Origin: an uncultured Muribaculaceae bacterium
GTDB lineage: Bacteria; Bacteroidota; Bacteroidia; Bacteroidales; Muribaculaceae
Reading direction: 5' to 3'
Assembly (NCBI GenBank): GCA_910578095.1
Contig: CAJTOZ010000001.1
Location: 124,001 to 188,000, forward strand
Length of the DNA stretch: 64,000 nucleotides
In this document: in pieces, positions 51,499 through 59,678 of the stretch
How positions within the stretch are numbered: the stretch's first letter is position 1
Layout of the letters: the number at the start of each line of letters is the position of its first letter
Notes under the pieces: generated by a model
What the model was told of the DNA's origin: nothing
The model's input: only the letters and a program-made list of their open reading frames with translations
Databases searched by the model: none
Position numbers and translations under genes: made by a program

Positions 51499-54213
51499 AT
51501 GAAACGAGTCTACACATTCGGCGACGGAAAAGCCGAAGGAGATGCAGGGATGCGTAATCTGCTCGGTGGCAAAGGTGCCAACCTGGCAGAGATGAACCTG
51601 CTCGGCATGCCCGTGCCTCCCGGTTTTACCATCACAACTGAAGTCTGCACGGAGTATACCCAGTATGGCAAGGACGAAGTCGTAAAACGCATTCAAAAAG
51701 AAGTGGAGGCCGCTGTGGCACACGTTGAAAGCCTCACCGGCAAGAAATTCGACGATCCCGCAAATCCCCTTCTCGTGAGCGTTCGCTCCGGTGCCCGCGC
51801 TTCCATGCCCGGCATGATGGACACAGTGCTGAACCTCGGCATGAACGACGCCACCGTAGAAAGTCTCGCCACAAAGAGCGGCAACCCCCGCTTCGCATGG
51901 GACAGCTACCGTCGCTTTGTGCAGATGTATGGCGATGTTGTGCTCGGCATGAAGCCCAAAAGCAAGACCGACATCGACCCCTTCGAAGAAATCATGGATA
52001 AGGTGAAAGAGGAAAAAGGCGTTAAACTCGACACCGAGCTCAACGTGGACGACCTCAAGAACCTCGTAAAACTCTTCAAGGGAGCCGTTAAAGAATTCAC
52101 AGGAAAAGACTTCCCCGACAGCGCCTGGGAACAGCTCTGGGGCGGCATCTGCGCCGTATTCGACAGCTGGATGAACGAGCGCGCCATTCTCTACCGCCGC
52201 ATGAACCAGATCCCGGAAGAGTGGGGCACAGCCGTGAATGTACAGGCTATGGTATACGGCAACATGGGCGACAATTCCGCAACCGGCGTAGCCTTCAGCC
52301 GCGACGCCGCAACCGGCGAGAATATCTTCAACGGCGAATACCTCATCAACGCACAGGGCGAGGATGTTGTAGCCGGTATCCGCACTCCTCAGCAGATCAC
52401 CATTGAGGGATCGCGCCGCTGGGCCGCCCTTCAGGGCATCTCCGAAGAGGATCGCAAAGCCAAATATCCTTCTCTCGAAGAATCCATGCCCGACTGCGCT
52501 CAGGAACTCTTCAAGATTGCAGACAACCTTGAGGCTCACTACAAGGACATGCAGGACATGGAATTCACCATCCAGGACGGCAAACTCTGGATGCTCCAGA
52601 CACGCAACGGCAAACGCACCGGTGCTGCCATGGTGAAGATCGCCATGGATCTGCTCCGCGCAGGCGAAATCGATGAAAAGACCGTGCTCATGCGCATGGA
52701 GCCCCAGAAACTCGACGAACTCCTGCACCCCGTGTTCGAGAAAGCCGGCCTGAAGCGCGCAAAAGTTGCCGCAAAGGGTCTGCCCGCATCGCCCGGTGCC
52801 GCTTCCGGTCAGATTGTATTCAGCGCCGACGAGGCTGAAGCATGGGCCGAGAAAAAGCGTAAAGTGGTGCTCGTACGTATCGAAACATCCCCCGAAGATC
52901 TTCGCGGCATGGCCGTGGCTCAGGGCATCCTCACCATGCGCGGTGGCATGACATCCCACGCAGCCGTTGTGGCTCGCGGCATGGGCAAGTGCTGCGTCAG
53001 CGGTGCCGGTGAAATCAAGATCGACTATAAAGAAAAGACCGTAGAAATGGGCGGCAAGGTGTACAACGAAGGCGACTGGATTTCGCTCAACGGTTCCACC
53101 GGTGAGGTTTACGACGGCCAGGTGCCCACCACCGAACCCGAACTTGACGGCGATTTCGGCAGCATCATGAACCTCGCTGCCAAATACACCAAGACGCTCG
53201 TACGCACCAATGCCGATTCCCCCCGCGATGCCAAGCAGGCACGCGCATTCGGCGCCCAGGGTATCGGCCTCTGCCGCACAGAACACATGTTCTTTGAAGG
53301 CGACCGCATCGACAGCGTCCGTGAAATGATTCTCGCAAGCGACGAGGAAGGCCGTCGTGCCGCTCTTGCCAAGTTGCTTCCCATGCAGCGCGGCGACTTT
53401 GAAGGCATCTTCGAGGCCATGGATGGCTACGGCGTGACCATCCGTCTGCTCGATCCCCCGCTGCACGAATTCGTTCCTCATCAGACCGCTACCCAGAAGG
53501 AACTCGCCGACAAGCTCGGTATCTCCCTCGCAGAGGTAAAGGCCAAGGTCGACAGCCTTGAGGAATTCAACCCCATGCTCGGTCACCGTGGCTGCCGTCT
53601 CGGCATCACCTATCCCGAAATCACCGAGATGCAGACACGTGCCATCATCGAAGCATCCCTCGCCTGCAAGCGTCGCGGCATCGATGTACACCCCGAAATC
53701 ATGATTCCTCTGGTAGGTTCGCTGAAGGAAATCCAGCACCAGGCCAACGTCATCAACGAAACCGCTGCCAAGGTGTTCGACGAACAGGGCGAAGCTCTTC
53801 CCTATCTCGTAGGCACCATGATTGAGGTTCCCCGCGCTGCCCTCACCGCCAATGAAATCGCTTCCGTTGCCGACTTCTTCTCGTTCGGTACCAACGACCT
53901 CACTCAGATGACCTTCGGTTTCTCCCGCGACGACGCACCCAAGTTCCTCAAGTTCTACAAGGAGCACGGCATCATCAAGACCGATCCCTTCGAAGTGCTC
54001 GACCAAGAGGGCGTAGGCCAACTCGTACGCATGGGCGTTGAAAAAGGCCGTAGCGTGAAGCCCGAACTCAAAGTGGGTATCTGCGGCGAACACGGCGGCG
54101 AACCCTCCAGCGTCAAGTTCTGCGCCAAACTCGGCATGAACTACGTGAGCTGCTCGCCCTTCCGCGTGCCCATCGCCCGCGTAGCTGCGGCGCAGGCTGC
54201 AATAGAGGACTAA
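51499..54213 (+). CDS. ppdK: Pyruvate, phosphate dikinase
   Basis: Interconverts pyruvate, ATP and phosphate with PEP, AMP and pyrophosphate. 904 residues: N-terminal ATP-grasp domain (GGKGANLAEMNLLGMPVPPG), the phospho-histidine in GGMTSHAAVVARGMG (His487), and a C-terminal PEP-binding barrel with the active-site Cys862 in GICGEHGGEPSS and SFGTNDLTQM. It has its own promoter and terminator. Confidence 0.97.
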   Translation: MKRVYTFGDGKAEGDAGMRNLLGGKGANLAEMNLLGMPVPPGFTITTEVCTEYTQYGKDEVVKRIQKEVEAAVAHVESLTGKKFDDPANPLLVSVRSGARASMPGMMDTVLNLGMNDATVESLATKSGNPRFAWDSYRRFVQMYGDVVLGMKPKSKTDIDPFEEIMDKVKEEKGVKLDTELNVDDLKNLVKLFKGAVKEFTGKDFPDSAWEQLWGGICAVFDSWMNERAILYRRMNQIPEEWGTAVNVQAMVYGNMGDNSATGVAFSRDAATGENIFNGEYLINAQGEDVVAGIRTPQQITIEGSRRWAALQGISEEDRKAKYPSLEESMPDCAQELFKIADNLEAHYKDMQDMEFTIQDGKLWMLQTRNGKRTGAAMVKIAMDLLRAGEIDEKTVLMRMEPQKLDELLHPVFEKAGLKRAKVAAKGLPASPGAASGQIVFSADEAEAWAEKKRKVVLVRIETSPEDLRGMAVAQGILTMRGGMTSHAAVVARGMGKCCVSGAGEIKIDYKEKTVEMGGKVYNEGDWISLNGSTGEVYDGQVPTTEPELDGDFGSIMNLAAKYTKTLVRTNADSPRDAKQARAFGAQGIGLCRTEHMFFEGDRIDSVREMILASDEEGRRAALAKLLPMQRGDFEGIFEAMDGYGVTIRLLDPPLHEFVPHQTATQKELADKLGISLAEVKAKVDSLEEFNPMLGHRGCRLGITYPEITEMQTRAIIEASLACKRRGIDVHPEIMIPLVGSLKEIQHQANVINETAAKVFDEQGEALPYLVGTMIEVPRAALTANEIASVADFFSFGTNDLTQMTFGFSRDDAPKFLKFYKEHGIIKTDPFEVLDQEGVGQLVRMGVEKGRSVKPELKVGICGEHGGEPSSVKFCAKLGMNYVSCSPFRVPIARVAAAQAAIED

Positions 54214-54236
54214 TTCTATTATGAATTGACAACATA

Positions 54237-54273
54237 AAGCCGTAACACCCATGAAAATGGTGTGTTACGGCTT
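54237..54273 (+). terminator. Intrinsic terminator of ppdK
   Basis: AAGCCGTAACACCCAT and its complement (with one extra base) form a long stem with a GAAA loop, 23 bp after the stop. The right side runs into TTTAATATT. The ATG at 54251 is in the loop side of this hairpin, so it is not the start of the next gene. Confidence 0.8.
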
Positions 54274-54301
54274 TAATATTTCAAACAGGCTGTGCGATAA
54301 A

Positions 54302-54958
54302 ATGAAAAATATAAATTATTGGAAAACGCTATTTTATAATTATCATTTCTGGGGGCTAAAAGGCTTGCTTAAGTTACCGCTTATTGTTCATTCCGGTGTC
54401 GTGTTTAAAGATATCAGCGGAAAAATAATACTTACCGAAGGTATTAAAAAGGGTACTTTAAGATTGGGTAGCGCGCAACCGCTTGCTACTCGCGACATGC
54501 AATATGATCGTGCAATCATCGATATTTCCGGAGTGTTGATTGTCTGCGACAATGTTCATATTGCCCCAGGCTGTCGCATAAGCGTTAATACCGGAGCAAC
54601 TCTTGAAATTGGAAAAAACTTTAATTCTACGGGTAACTGTACAATTATCTGTGACAAAAGGATTAGTATTGGAAATTCTTGTTTGTTTTCTTGGGATATT
54701 CAATTGATGGACTCTGATTTTCACAAGATTTTCAACAGTGAAAACAAATGTATCAATATGCCTGAACGTATAGAAATTGGCGATGATGTATGGATTGGAT
54801 GCAGAAGCACAATTTTGAAAGGCTCAAGAATCCCTAAAGGGTGCATTGTTGGGGCCAGGTCGGTTGTGGCAGGTAAATTCGTGGAAGAGAATTCTATTAT
54901 CGGTGGGGTTGGCAAAGGTTGTCAAGTCCTCAAGAGTAATATACATTGGGAACCATAA
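54302..54958 (+). CDS. Hexapeptide-repeat acyltransferase (WcaF/LacA-like)
   Basis: A 218-residue left-handed beta-helix protein, with repeats VCDNVHIAPGCRISVNTGAT and IEIGDDVWIGCRSTILKGSR, then GARSVVAGKF. Such enzymes acetylate sugars or amino sugars. The gene is clearly richer in A+T than its neighbours, as is typical of transferred surface-polysaccharide genes. The start at 54302 is chosen because the earlier ATG lies in the ppdK terminator. Confidence 0.88.
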   Translation: MKNINYWKTLFYNYHFWGLKGLLKLPLIVHSGVVFKDISGKIILTEGIKKGTLRLGSAQPLATRDMQYDRAIIDISGVLIVCDNVHIAPGCRISVNTGATLEIGKNFNSTGNCTIICDKRISIGNSCLFSWDIQLMDSDFHKIFNSENKCINMPERIEIGDDVWIGCRSTILKGSRIPKGCIVGARSVVAGKFVEENSIIGGVGKGCQVLKSNIHWEP

Positions 54959-54973
54959 AAACTGCTTGAACAT

Positions 54974-55408
54974 ATGGTACAGCCTGAAATCGTGAAGTTC
55001 AATCCTATGTTTGATGGGTCGACTTGGGGCTTGATCGCTGTTATATTGACAGTATGCTTGTGGCCCGTGTTTTTGGATGCGAGTTGGCTTATGGTATTGT
55101 TTCTATTGCTCTGTGCAGCGTTGTGCCTGATCCCTTTTTTCAGTATCAGATATGAGATTGACGGCAACGATTTGGTGGTGTACGCATTTTGGCGCCCATC
55201 GCGTTTTCCGATATCCAAGATTAAAGAAATCAAGCATACAAAATCTTTGCTGAGCGCACCGGCAACATCCCTTACAAAGCGCATAGCAATCTATTTTACC
55301 GACAAAAAAGTAATGAAAGGCACACTCCCATTGATAATATCTCCTGCGAATCAGGACGTTTTCTTCGAGGTTCTGCACTCTATCAATCCCGATATAGTTA
55401 TTAAATGA
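54974..55408 (+). CDS. PH-domain membrane protein
   Basis: A 144-residue protein: two adjacent hydrophobic segments (GLIAVILTVCLWPVFLDASW and MVLFLLLCAALCLIPF), then a bacterial PH-like domain (YEIDGNDLVVYAFW, ISKIKEIKHTKSLL, RIAIYFTDKK). Function unknown. It lies 15 bp after the acyltransferase gene in the same AT-rich islet. Confidence 0.8.
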   Translation: MVQPEIVKFNPMFDGSTWGLIAVILTVCLWPVFLDASWLMVLFLLLCAALCLIPFFSIRYEIDGNDLVVYAFWRPSRFPISKIKEIKHTKSLLSAPATSLTKRIAIYFTDKKVMKGTLPLIISPANQDVFFEVLHSINPDIVIK

Positions 55409-55686
55409 CGATGCGGCGTAGGCTGGTCGGAAGCTTAGGGGGCCTTGTGATAATCACAGATACTTTGTACTGCCATCATCCCGTCAAAACACTACGCCAC
55501 GATGAAACGGATACGCATCACCAAAACAGCCTAGCACAAGATGCTTGTAAAGGCCGTGAATACATACCCTCACCAAAACACCCCTTAAGAGGATACTTAT
55601 CAAAGCACAAAAAGCCAATTACTATCTTTAAAGAGTTTGGACCAGATTTAACAGGCAGTAATAATTTCGAATAACATAATAAAAAA
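55409..55686. other. Stretch without a convincing gene
   Basis: An open frame of 89 codons starts in the PH gene's stop (ATGA at 55405) but reads as low-quality, charged sequence with no recognisable family. No RNA gene, repeat or clear promoter is seen. It may be the decayed end of the islet that starts at 54302. Confidence 0.4.
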
Positions 55687-55717
55687 CGCCCGAATCCATT
55701 TGACATGGGATCGGGCG
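55687..55717 (-). terminator. Intrinsic terminator of the DUF3127 gene
   Basis: On the minus strand CGCCCGATCCC pairs with GGATTCGGGCG (one bulge), then GTTTTTTATTAT follows. It lies 24 bp after the stop at 55741. Confidence 0.85.
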
Positions 55718-55740
55718 CCTGTATGCAGCTTCCTTATAAA

Positions 55741-56115
55741 TCAGAAAGGAAGATCGTCGGTAGCATTGACTGCCGGAGGAACAGGAGCGGCAGGGGCTGC
55801 GGTGGCAGCAGCAGGAGCCGCATAGGCTCCCTGGACAGGAGCGGCATCGGTAACGGGTTCTGCACGCCATCCGCGTATGCTGGTGAACCAACGGCCATTG
55901 TACTCGCGGCTCTCGATATCGAAACTCAGACGGATGCGGTCGCCTACATTTAATTTAAATTGGTCCACGCGCTCGCCGAAAAAGTCGAAATGCACTTTGC
56001 GGGGGTATGTATCCTCTGTTTCCAGCACATATTCTTTTTTACGCCACTGGTTGCCGGATTTGGATACGCCGTTCTGCTCGGGCAGGTCGAAAATGATTTT
56101 TCCTATTATTTCCAT
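55741..56115 (-). CDS. DUF3127 OB-fold protein with SSB-like acidic tip
   Basis: A 124-residue protein. An OB-fold-like DUF3127 domain covers about 1-86 (KSGNQWRKKEYVLETEDTYP, GDRIRLSFDIESREYNGRWF). A flexible Ala/Pro linker follows (88-117), and the last residues are DDLPF, resembling the DDDIPF tip by which SSB recruits repair proteins. DUF3127 proteins are thought to be nucleic-acid-binding. It has its own terminator and lies 105 bp downstream of the XRE gene on the same strand. Confidence 0.85.
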   Translation of the reverse strand: MEIIGKIIFDLPEQNGVSKSGNQWRKKEYVLETEDTYPRKVHFDFFGERVDQFKLNVGDRIRLSFDIESREYNGRWFTSIRGWRAEPVTDAAPVQGAYAAPAAATAAPAAPVPPAVNATDDLPF

Positions 56116-56220
56116 TATACTATGTATGTTTATTCCTATGCAAAAGTAATGATAAATCCCGAACCGACCAAACTGCCGGCGTGATTTTATCCATACACAG
56201 GATATTATTGAGGCCGCACT

Positions 56221-56751
56221 TTATTGCTCAGCTGGTCTGAATGTCTCAAAGCGTCCGTCTGTATAAAGCACCATTATCTGTTGCACGCGGGCCGTCTCTC
56301 CCGATCGTGCGCCTGCGTTGCTCAGGGCCTGCATAGCCTCCTTGGGAATCGGTTTTTCAAGGGTAGGCGACACGTTATGTTGCACCAGATAACTTTCGCT
56401 GCGGATTTCACGCCGTTGCACATTCGCGTAGTCAGGAGCTTGTGCCACAAAAACTGCCTCATAACGAGGCTCTTGCGCTGTATTATACTCGTTTTCAGTT
56501 CTATTTTGAGGCGCTGAGGTTTGCATATTCGCATCCGTTTCCATATCTCCCTCGCCGAACATAAGCCACAGAATGCTTAGAGAGGGATACGCCTCATGTA
56601 TTTTCCCGATCAACTCGTTGCTGATTTTTTTATTGCGACCATTCAGAAGCTGGGAAAGTGTAGGGCGGGGTATATCTGCATTGTCGGCAAACTGAGAGCT
56701 GGCTATGCTTTTTTCTGCCATAAACATTCGTAGACGGGATGCGATATCCAT
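56221..56751 (-). CDS. XRE-family helix-turn-helix regulator
   Basis: A 176-residue regulator: HTH at about 5-60 (SIASSQFADNADIPRPTLSQ, then LLNGRNKKISNELIGKI), LSILWLMFGEGDM, a Gln/Asn-rich linker, and a C-terminal part ending VQQIMVLYTDGRFETFRPAEQ. Typical of Bacteroidota cI-like regulators. It has a good promoter on minus whose -33 box lies in an inverted repeat. Confidence 0.85.
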   Translation of the reverse strand: MDIASRLRMFMAEKSIASSQFADNADIPRPTLSQLLNGRNKKISNELIGKIHEAYPSLSILWLMFGEGDMETDANMQTSAPQNRTENEYNTAQEPRYEAVFVAQAPDYANVQRREIRSESYLVQHNVSPTLEKPIPKEAMQALSNAGARSGETARVQQIMVLYTDGRFETFRPAEQ

Positions 56752-56796
56752 AAAAAACTTAAAAATTCAAGATTTAAAATGCAAACTTTGAGTATG

Positions 56797-56844
56797 CAAA
56801 TGTAAAGAGAAAAATTGTAAATTCCAAATTTTAATTTGGGAATT
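56797..56844 (-). promoter_or_regulatory. XRE promoter with overlapping inverted repeat
   Basis: On the minus strand TTTG (56825-56828), 20 bp, TACATTTG (56797-56804) forms the promoter. AATTCCAAATT and AATTTGGGAATT (56820-56844) form an inverted repeat with one extra base, covering the -33 box. It is a likely autoregulatory operator. ATGCAAA is also directly repeated nearby (within 56779-56801). Confidence 0.6.
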
Positions 56845-57675
56845 ATTGTTTACAAACGAAAATGACACAGTTTGTATTTGCACTGCAAATCTTAACATCG
56901 CCAGCATAAAGTGCAATCACATTACTGATTATAATATTGATTTACAATTATTTATGCAATATTATTAAACTGTATATTTAAGCCTGCTGTCCCATTGCAG
57001 CCATTCTCTATCCGGATCGCACACAGCTTGCACCTATACATAAGATAATACAAGTAATAGGTATGGGTATCTACCACTTATATATTATGTATATAAATGT
57101 TAAAAGGCTGTATTTCTCATCCGCAAACTAATTTTACAATTTGCCAAAGTTAATTCCAAATTTGCGTTTGGTTTTAACTTCGCCCTTCCGGTTGCGTGAT
57201 GACTTTTCTAAATTGTAGCGGTGGAATTATAAATTTGCAAAAACTTATACGCCGTTAGTTTGTAAATGGTAATTCCCGTGATATTATATGTCAGAATACC
57301 AAAATCGCGTACGAATTATCGATACTTTACTAATAAAACAATCTCAGATGCTCAAAGTTTGATTAAATTAAAGTTAAATATCACATTTTCAGCAACAATA
57401 CACACGATGCAACAATGTTTTTCCCACATTCGGTTTTACATTCAAATTACACACTTCCGCCAAAGCAACGATTGAGCAGTCATCAGGACTGGACGGAGCC
57501 AATTGCTTTTATGAAAAGCGTGGCAAAGACAGCAGGCCTCAATATTGAGGCAGAACCTTTTTTATTATTGTGTCACAGACGGTTAAAACTCCGTATTCGT
57601 TCTGTTCATTCCGCTTTTTATTATTATTTTGTATCTTTCGTGGCAAACTGGCACAGCCGCATAATCATATTTTAT
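56845..57675. other. AT-rich intergenic region without genes
   Basis: About 0.8 kb with no convincing open frame, between the XRE gene and etfB. It contains several TTTACAA/TTGTAAA words (for example near 56850, 56940, 57130 and 57260), many TTTGCA-like promoter fragments, and a terminator-like palindrome at 57536-57551. No DnaA boxes, tRNA or known RNA could be recognised. An unannotated small RNA is possible. Confidence 0.5.
57536..57563 (+). terminator. Palindrome with T-run, possible end of a small RNA
   Basis: GCCTCAATATTGAGGC is a perfect palindrome (5-bp stem with a 6-base AATATT loop), followed after 6 bases by TTTTTT at 57558-57563. No gene upstream on the plus strand needs a terminator here. 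Confidence 0.45.
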
Positions 57676-57706
57676 TTTGATAAACGCCGATTAATTACTA
57701 TCTTTG
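57676..57706 (+). promoter_or_regulatory. Promoter of etfB
   Basis: TTTG at 57676-57679, exactly 19 bp, then TATCTTTG at 57699-57706. This is an exact consensus match, 45 bp before the ATG. Confidence 0.85.
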
Positions 57707-57751
57707 CCTCGAAAAATCGAACAATTTTAATCACTATAAGCAAATATAGTT

Positions 57752-58627
57752 ATGAGTTTGAACATCATTGTGCTGGCAAAGCAGGTGCCTGACACCCGCA
57801 ACGTCGGCAAGGATGCCATGAAAGAAGACGGCACCATCAACCGTGCCGCTCTGCCGGCGATCTTCAATCCTGAGGATCTGAATGCCCTTGAGCAGGCTCT
57901 GCGCCTTAAGGATGCCAATCCCGGATCGACAGTGACGCTCCTCACCATGGGTCTGCCGCGCGCATCAGAGATAATCCGCGAGGCAATCTTCCGCGGAGCC
58001 GACCACGGCATCGTTCTCACTGACCGTACACTCGGAGGCGCCGACACTCTTGCCACATCCTACTCTCTGGCACAGGCAGTGAAGAAGTTCGGCAAATTTG
58101 ACATTATTCTCGGCGGTCGCCAGGCTATTGACGGCGATACTGCCCAGGTAGGACCTCAGATTGCTGAAAAACTGGGTGTGCCTCAGGTTACATATGCCGA
58201 AGAGATTCTGGATCTTTCGGATGGCCATGTGGTGGTGAAACGCCGCCTTGAACATGGCGTGGAAACTGTAAAGGCTCCGCTCCCCTGCGTCGTCACAGTA
58301 AACGGCAGTGCTGCCGAATGCCGCCCAAGAAATGCAAAACGTGTGATGAAATACAAACGTGCCGCATCTCCTTCTGAGAAAGCGAAACTCACTCCGGAGC
58401 AGCAGGCATTCCTGGATGCGCGCCCCGACCTCAACATCGAGGAGTGGAGCGCCGCCTATGTGGAAGCCGACCCCGAGCAGATCGGACTGGCCGGTTCGCC
58501 CACTAAGGTAAAGGCAATCGAAAACGTGGTATTCACCGCCAAAGAAGCTCTTTCGCTTGACGGTGCCGATGAAGCCGCTCTCGAGAACCTCATAAAGGAT
58601 CTTATAACCAATCACACCATCGGCTAA
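57752..58627 (+). CDS. etfB: Electron transfer flavoprotein beta subunit
   Basis: A 291-residue EtfB: NIIVLAKQVPDTRNVGKDAM at the N-terminus, GLPRASEIIREAIFRGADHG, and GGRQAIDGDTAQVGP, a block I also associate with clostridial, butyryl-CoA-dehydrogenase-linked ETFs. It binds FAD/AMP with EtfA. It is longer than the standard 250-265 residues. First gene of etfB-etfA-acyl-CoA dehydrogenase. Confidence 0.95.
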   Translation: MSLNIIVLAKQVPDTRNVGKDAMKEDGTINRAALPAIFNPEDLNALEQALRLKDANPGSTVTLLTMGLPRASEIIREAIFRGADHGIVLTDRTLGGADTLATSYSLAQAVKKFGKFDIILGGRQAIDGDTAQVGPQIAEKLGVPQVTYAEEILDLSDGHVVVKRRLEHGVETVKAPLPCVVTVNGSAAECRPRNAKRVMKYKRAASPSEKAKLTPEQQAFLDARPDLNIEEWSAAYVEADPEQIGLAGSPTKVKAIENVVFTAKEALSLDGADEAALENLIKDLITNHTIG

Positions 58628-58646
58628 GCCACATACATTACTAATT

Positions 58647-59675
58647 ATGGCAGACAACAACAATCTTATAGTATACTGCGAGTACGAGGACGGCCGTGTG
58701 GCCGATGTGAGTCTCGAACTCCTCACCAAAGGCCGTGTGCTGGCCGACCGTCTCGGCGTAAAGCTTGAGGCAATCGTGATAGGCGACAAACTCGACGGAG
58801 TGGAAAATCAGATTTTCCCATACGGTGCAGACACTGTGTACAAAGTTGAGGATAAGCGTCTGTATCCCTATACATCCAACCCGCATGCCGCCGTTCTCAT
58901 CAATCTTTTCCGGGAAATAAAGCCGCAGGTGTGCCTCATGGGCGCCACATGCATTGGCCGCGACCTCGGTCCCCGCGTGTCGTCGTGCCTGCACAGCGGC
59001 CTGACCGCCGACTGCACCTCTCTTGAGATTGGCGACCACACCGACCCCAAGACCGGCAAGGAATACAAAGACCTCCTTTACCAGATCCGTCCGGCTTTCG
59101 GCGGCAACATTGTTGCCACCATTGTCAATCCCGACTGCCGCCCCCAGATGGCCACCGTGCGCGAGGGTGTGATGAAGAAAGAAGTTTACAACCCCGACCA
59201 TAAGGGTGAGGTCGTAAACCTCGATGCTGATAAATACACCGCTCCGGAAGACTATGCCGTAGAGATCATCGACCGACACATAGAGAAATCAAAGGTCAAC
59301 ATCAAGGGTGCACCCATCATCGTAGCCGGCGGCTACGGTGTCGGCAGCAAAGAAAATTTCCAGCTCTTGTTCGACCTCGCCGATACTCTTGGTGCCGAAG
59401 TGGGTGCCTCGCGTGCCGCAGTCGACGCCGGCTTCATAGAGCATGAACGTCAGATCGGTCAGACTGGCGTAACCGTGCGTCCCAAACTTTACATCGCCTG
59501 TGGTATCTCCGGACAGATCCAGCATATCGCCGGCATGCAGGACAGCAGCATCATCATCTCTATCAACCCCGATCCCAATGCCCCCATCAATGCCATCGCC
59601 GACTATGTGATCACAGGCAACATGGAGGAAGTAGTGCCCAAACTCATCAAATACTACAAGAAAAATTCCAAATAA
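58647..59675 (+). CDS. etfA: Electron transfer flavoprotein alpha subunit
   Basis: A 342-residue EtfA, with the FAD-binding C-terminal domain: GGYGVGSKENFQLLFDLADT, GASRAAVDAGFIEHERQIGQ, YIACGISGQIQHIAGMQDS and ISINPDPNAPINAIADYVI. It carries electrons between the dehydrogenase encoded 3 bp downstream and the respiratory or ferredoxin pool. 19 bp separate it from etfB. Confidence 0.96.
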   Translation: MADNNNLIVYCEYEDGRVADVSLELLTKGRVLADRLGVKLEAIVIGDKLDGVENQIFPYGADTVYKVEDKRLYPYTSNPHAAVLINLFREIKPQVCLMGATCIGRDLGPRVSSCLHSGLTADCTSLEIGDHTDPKTGKEYKDLLYQIRPAFGGNIVATIVNPDCRPQMATVREGVMKKEVYNPDHKGEVVNLDADKYTAPEDYAVEIIDRHIEKSKVNIKGAPIIVAGGYGVGSKENFQLLFDLADTLGAEVGASRAAVDAGFIEHERQIGQTGVTVRPKLYIACGISGQIQHIAGMQDSSIIISINPDPNAPINAIADYVITGNMEEVVPKLIKYYKKNSK

Positions 59676-59678
59676 GCT

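Noticed and set aside
51487..54252. A 921-codon open frame antisense to ppdK
   Set aside because: It mirrors ppdK, whose codon bias leaves the opposite strand open. The translation is His/Cys/Phe-rich and matches no family, while ppdK is unmistakable.
55405..55674. 89-codon open frame after the PH-domain gene
   Set aside because: It has a coupled ATGA start, but the translation is unlike a folded protein and matches nothing; noted only as possible decay.
56845..57675. Replication origin in the AT-rich gap
   Set aside because: No DnaA-box cluster (TTATNCACA) and no dnaA/dnaN neighbours.
57415..57792. 125-codon open frame running into etfB
   Set aside because: It covers the exact-consensus etfB promoter and overlaps the etfB start in another frame.
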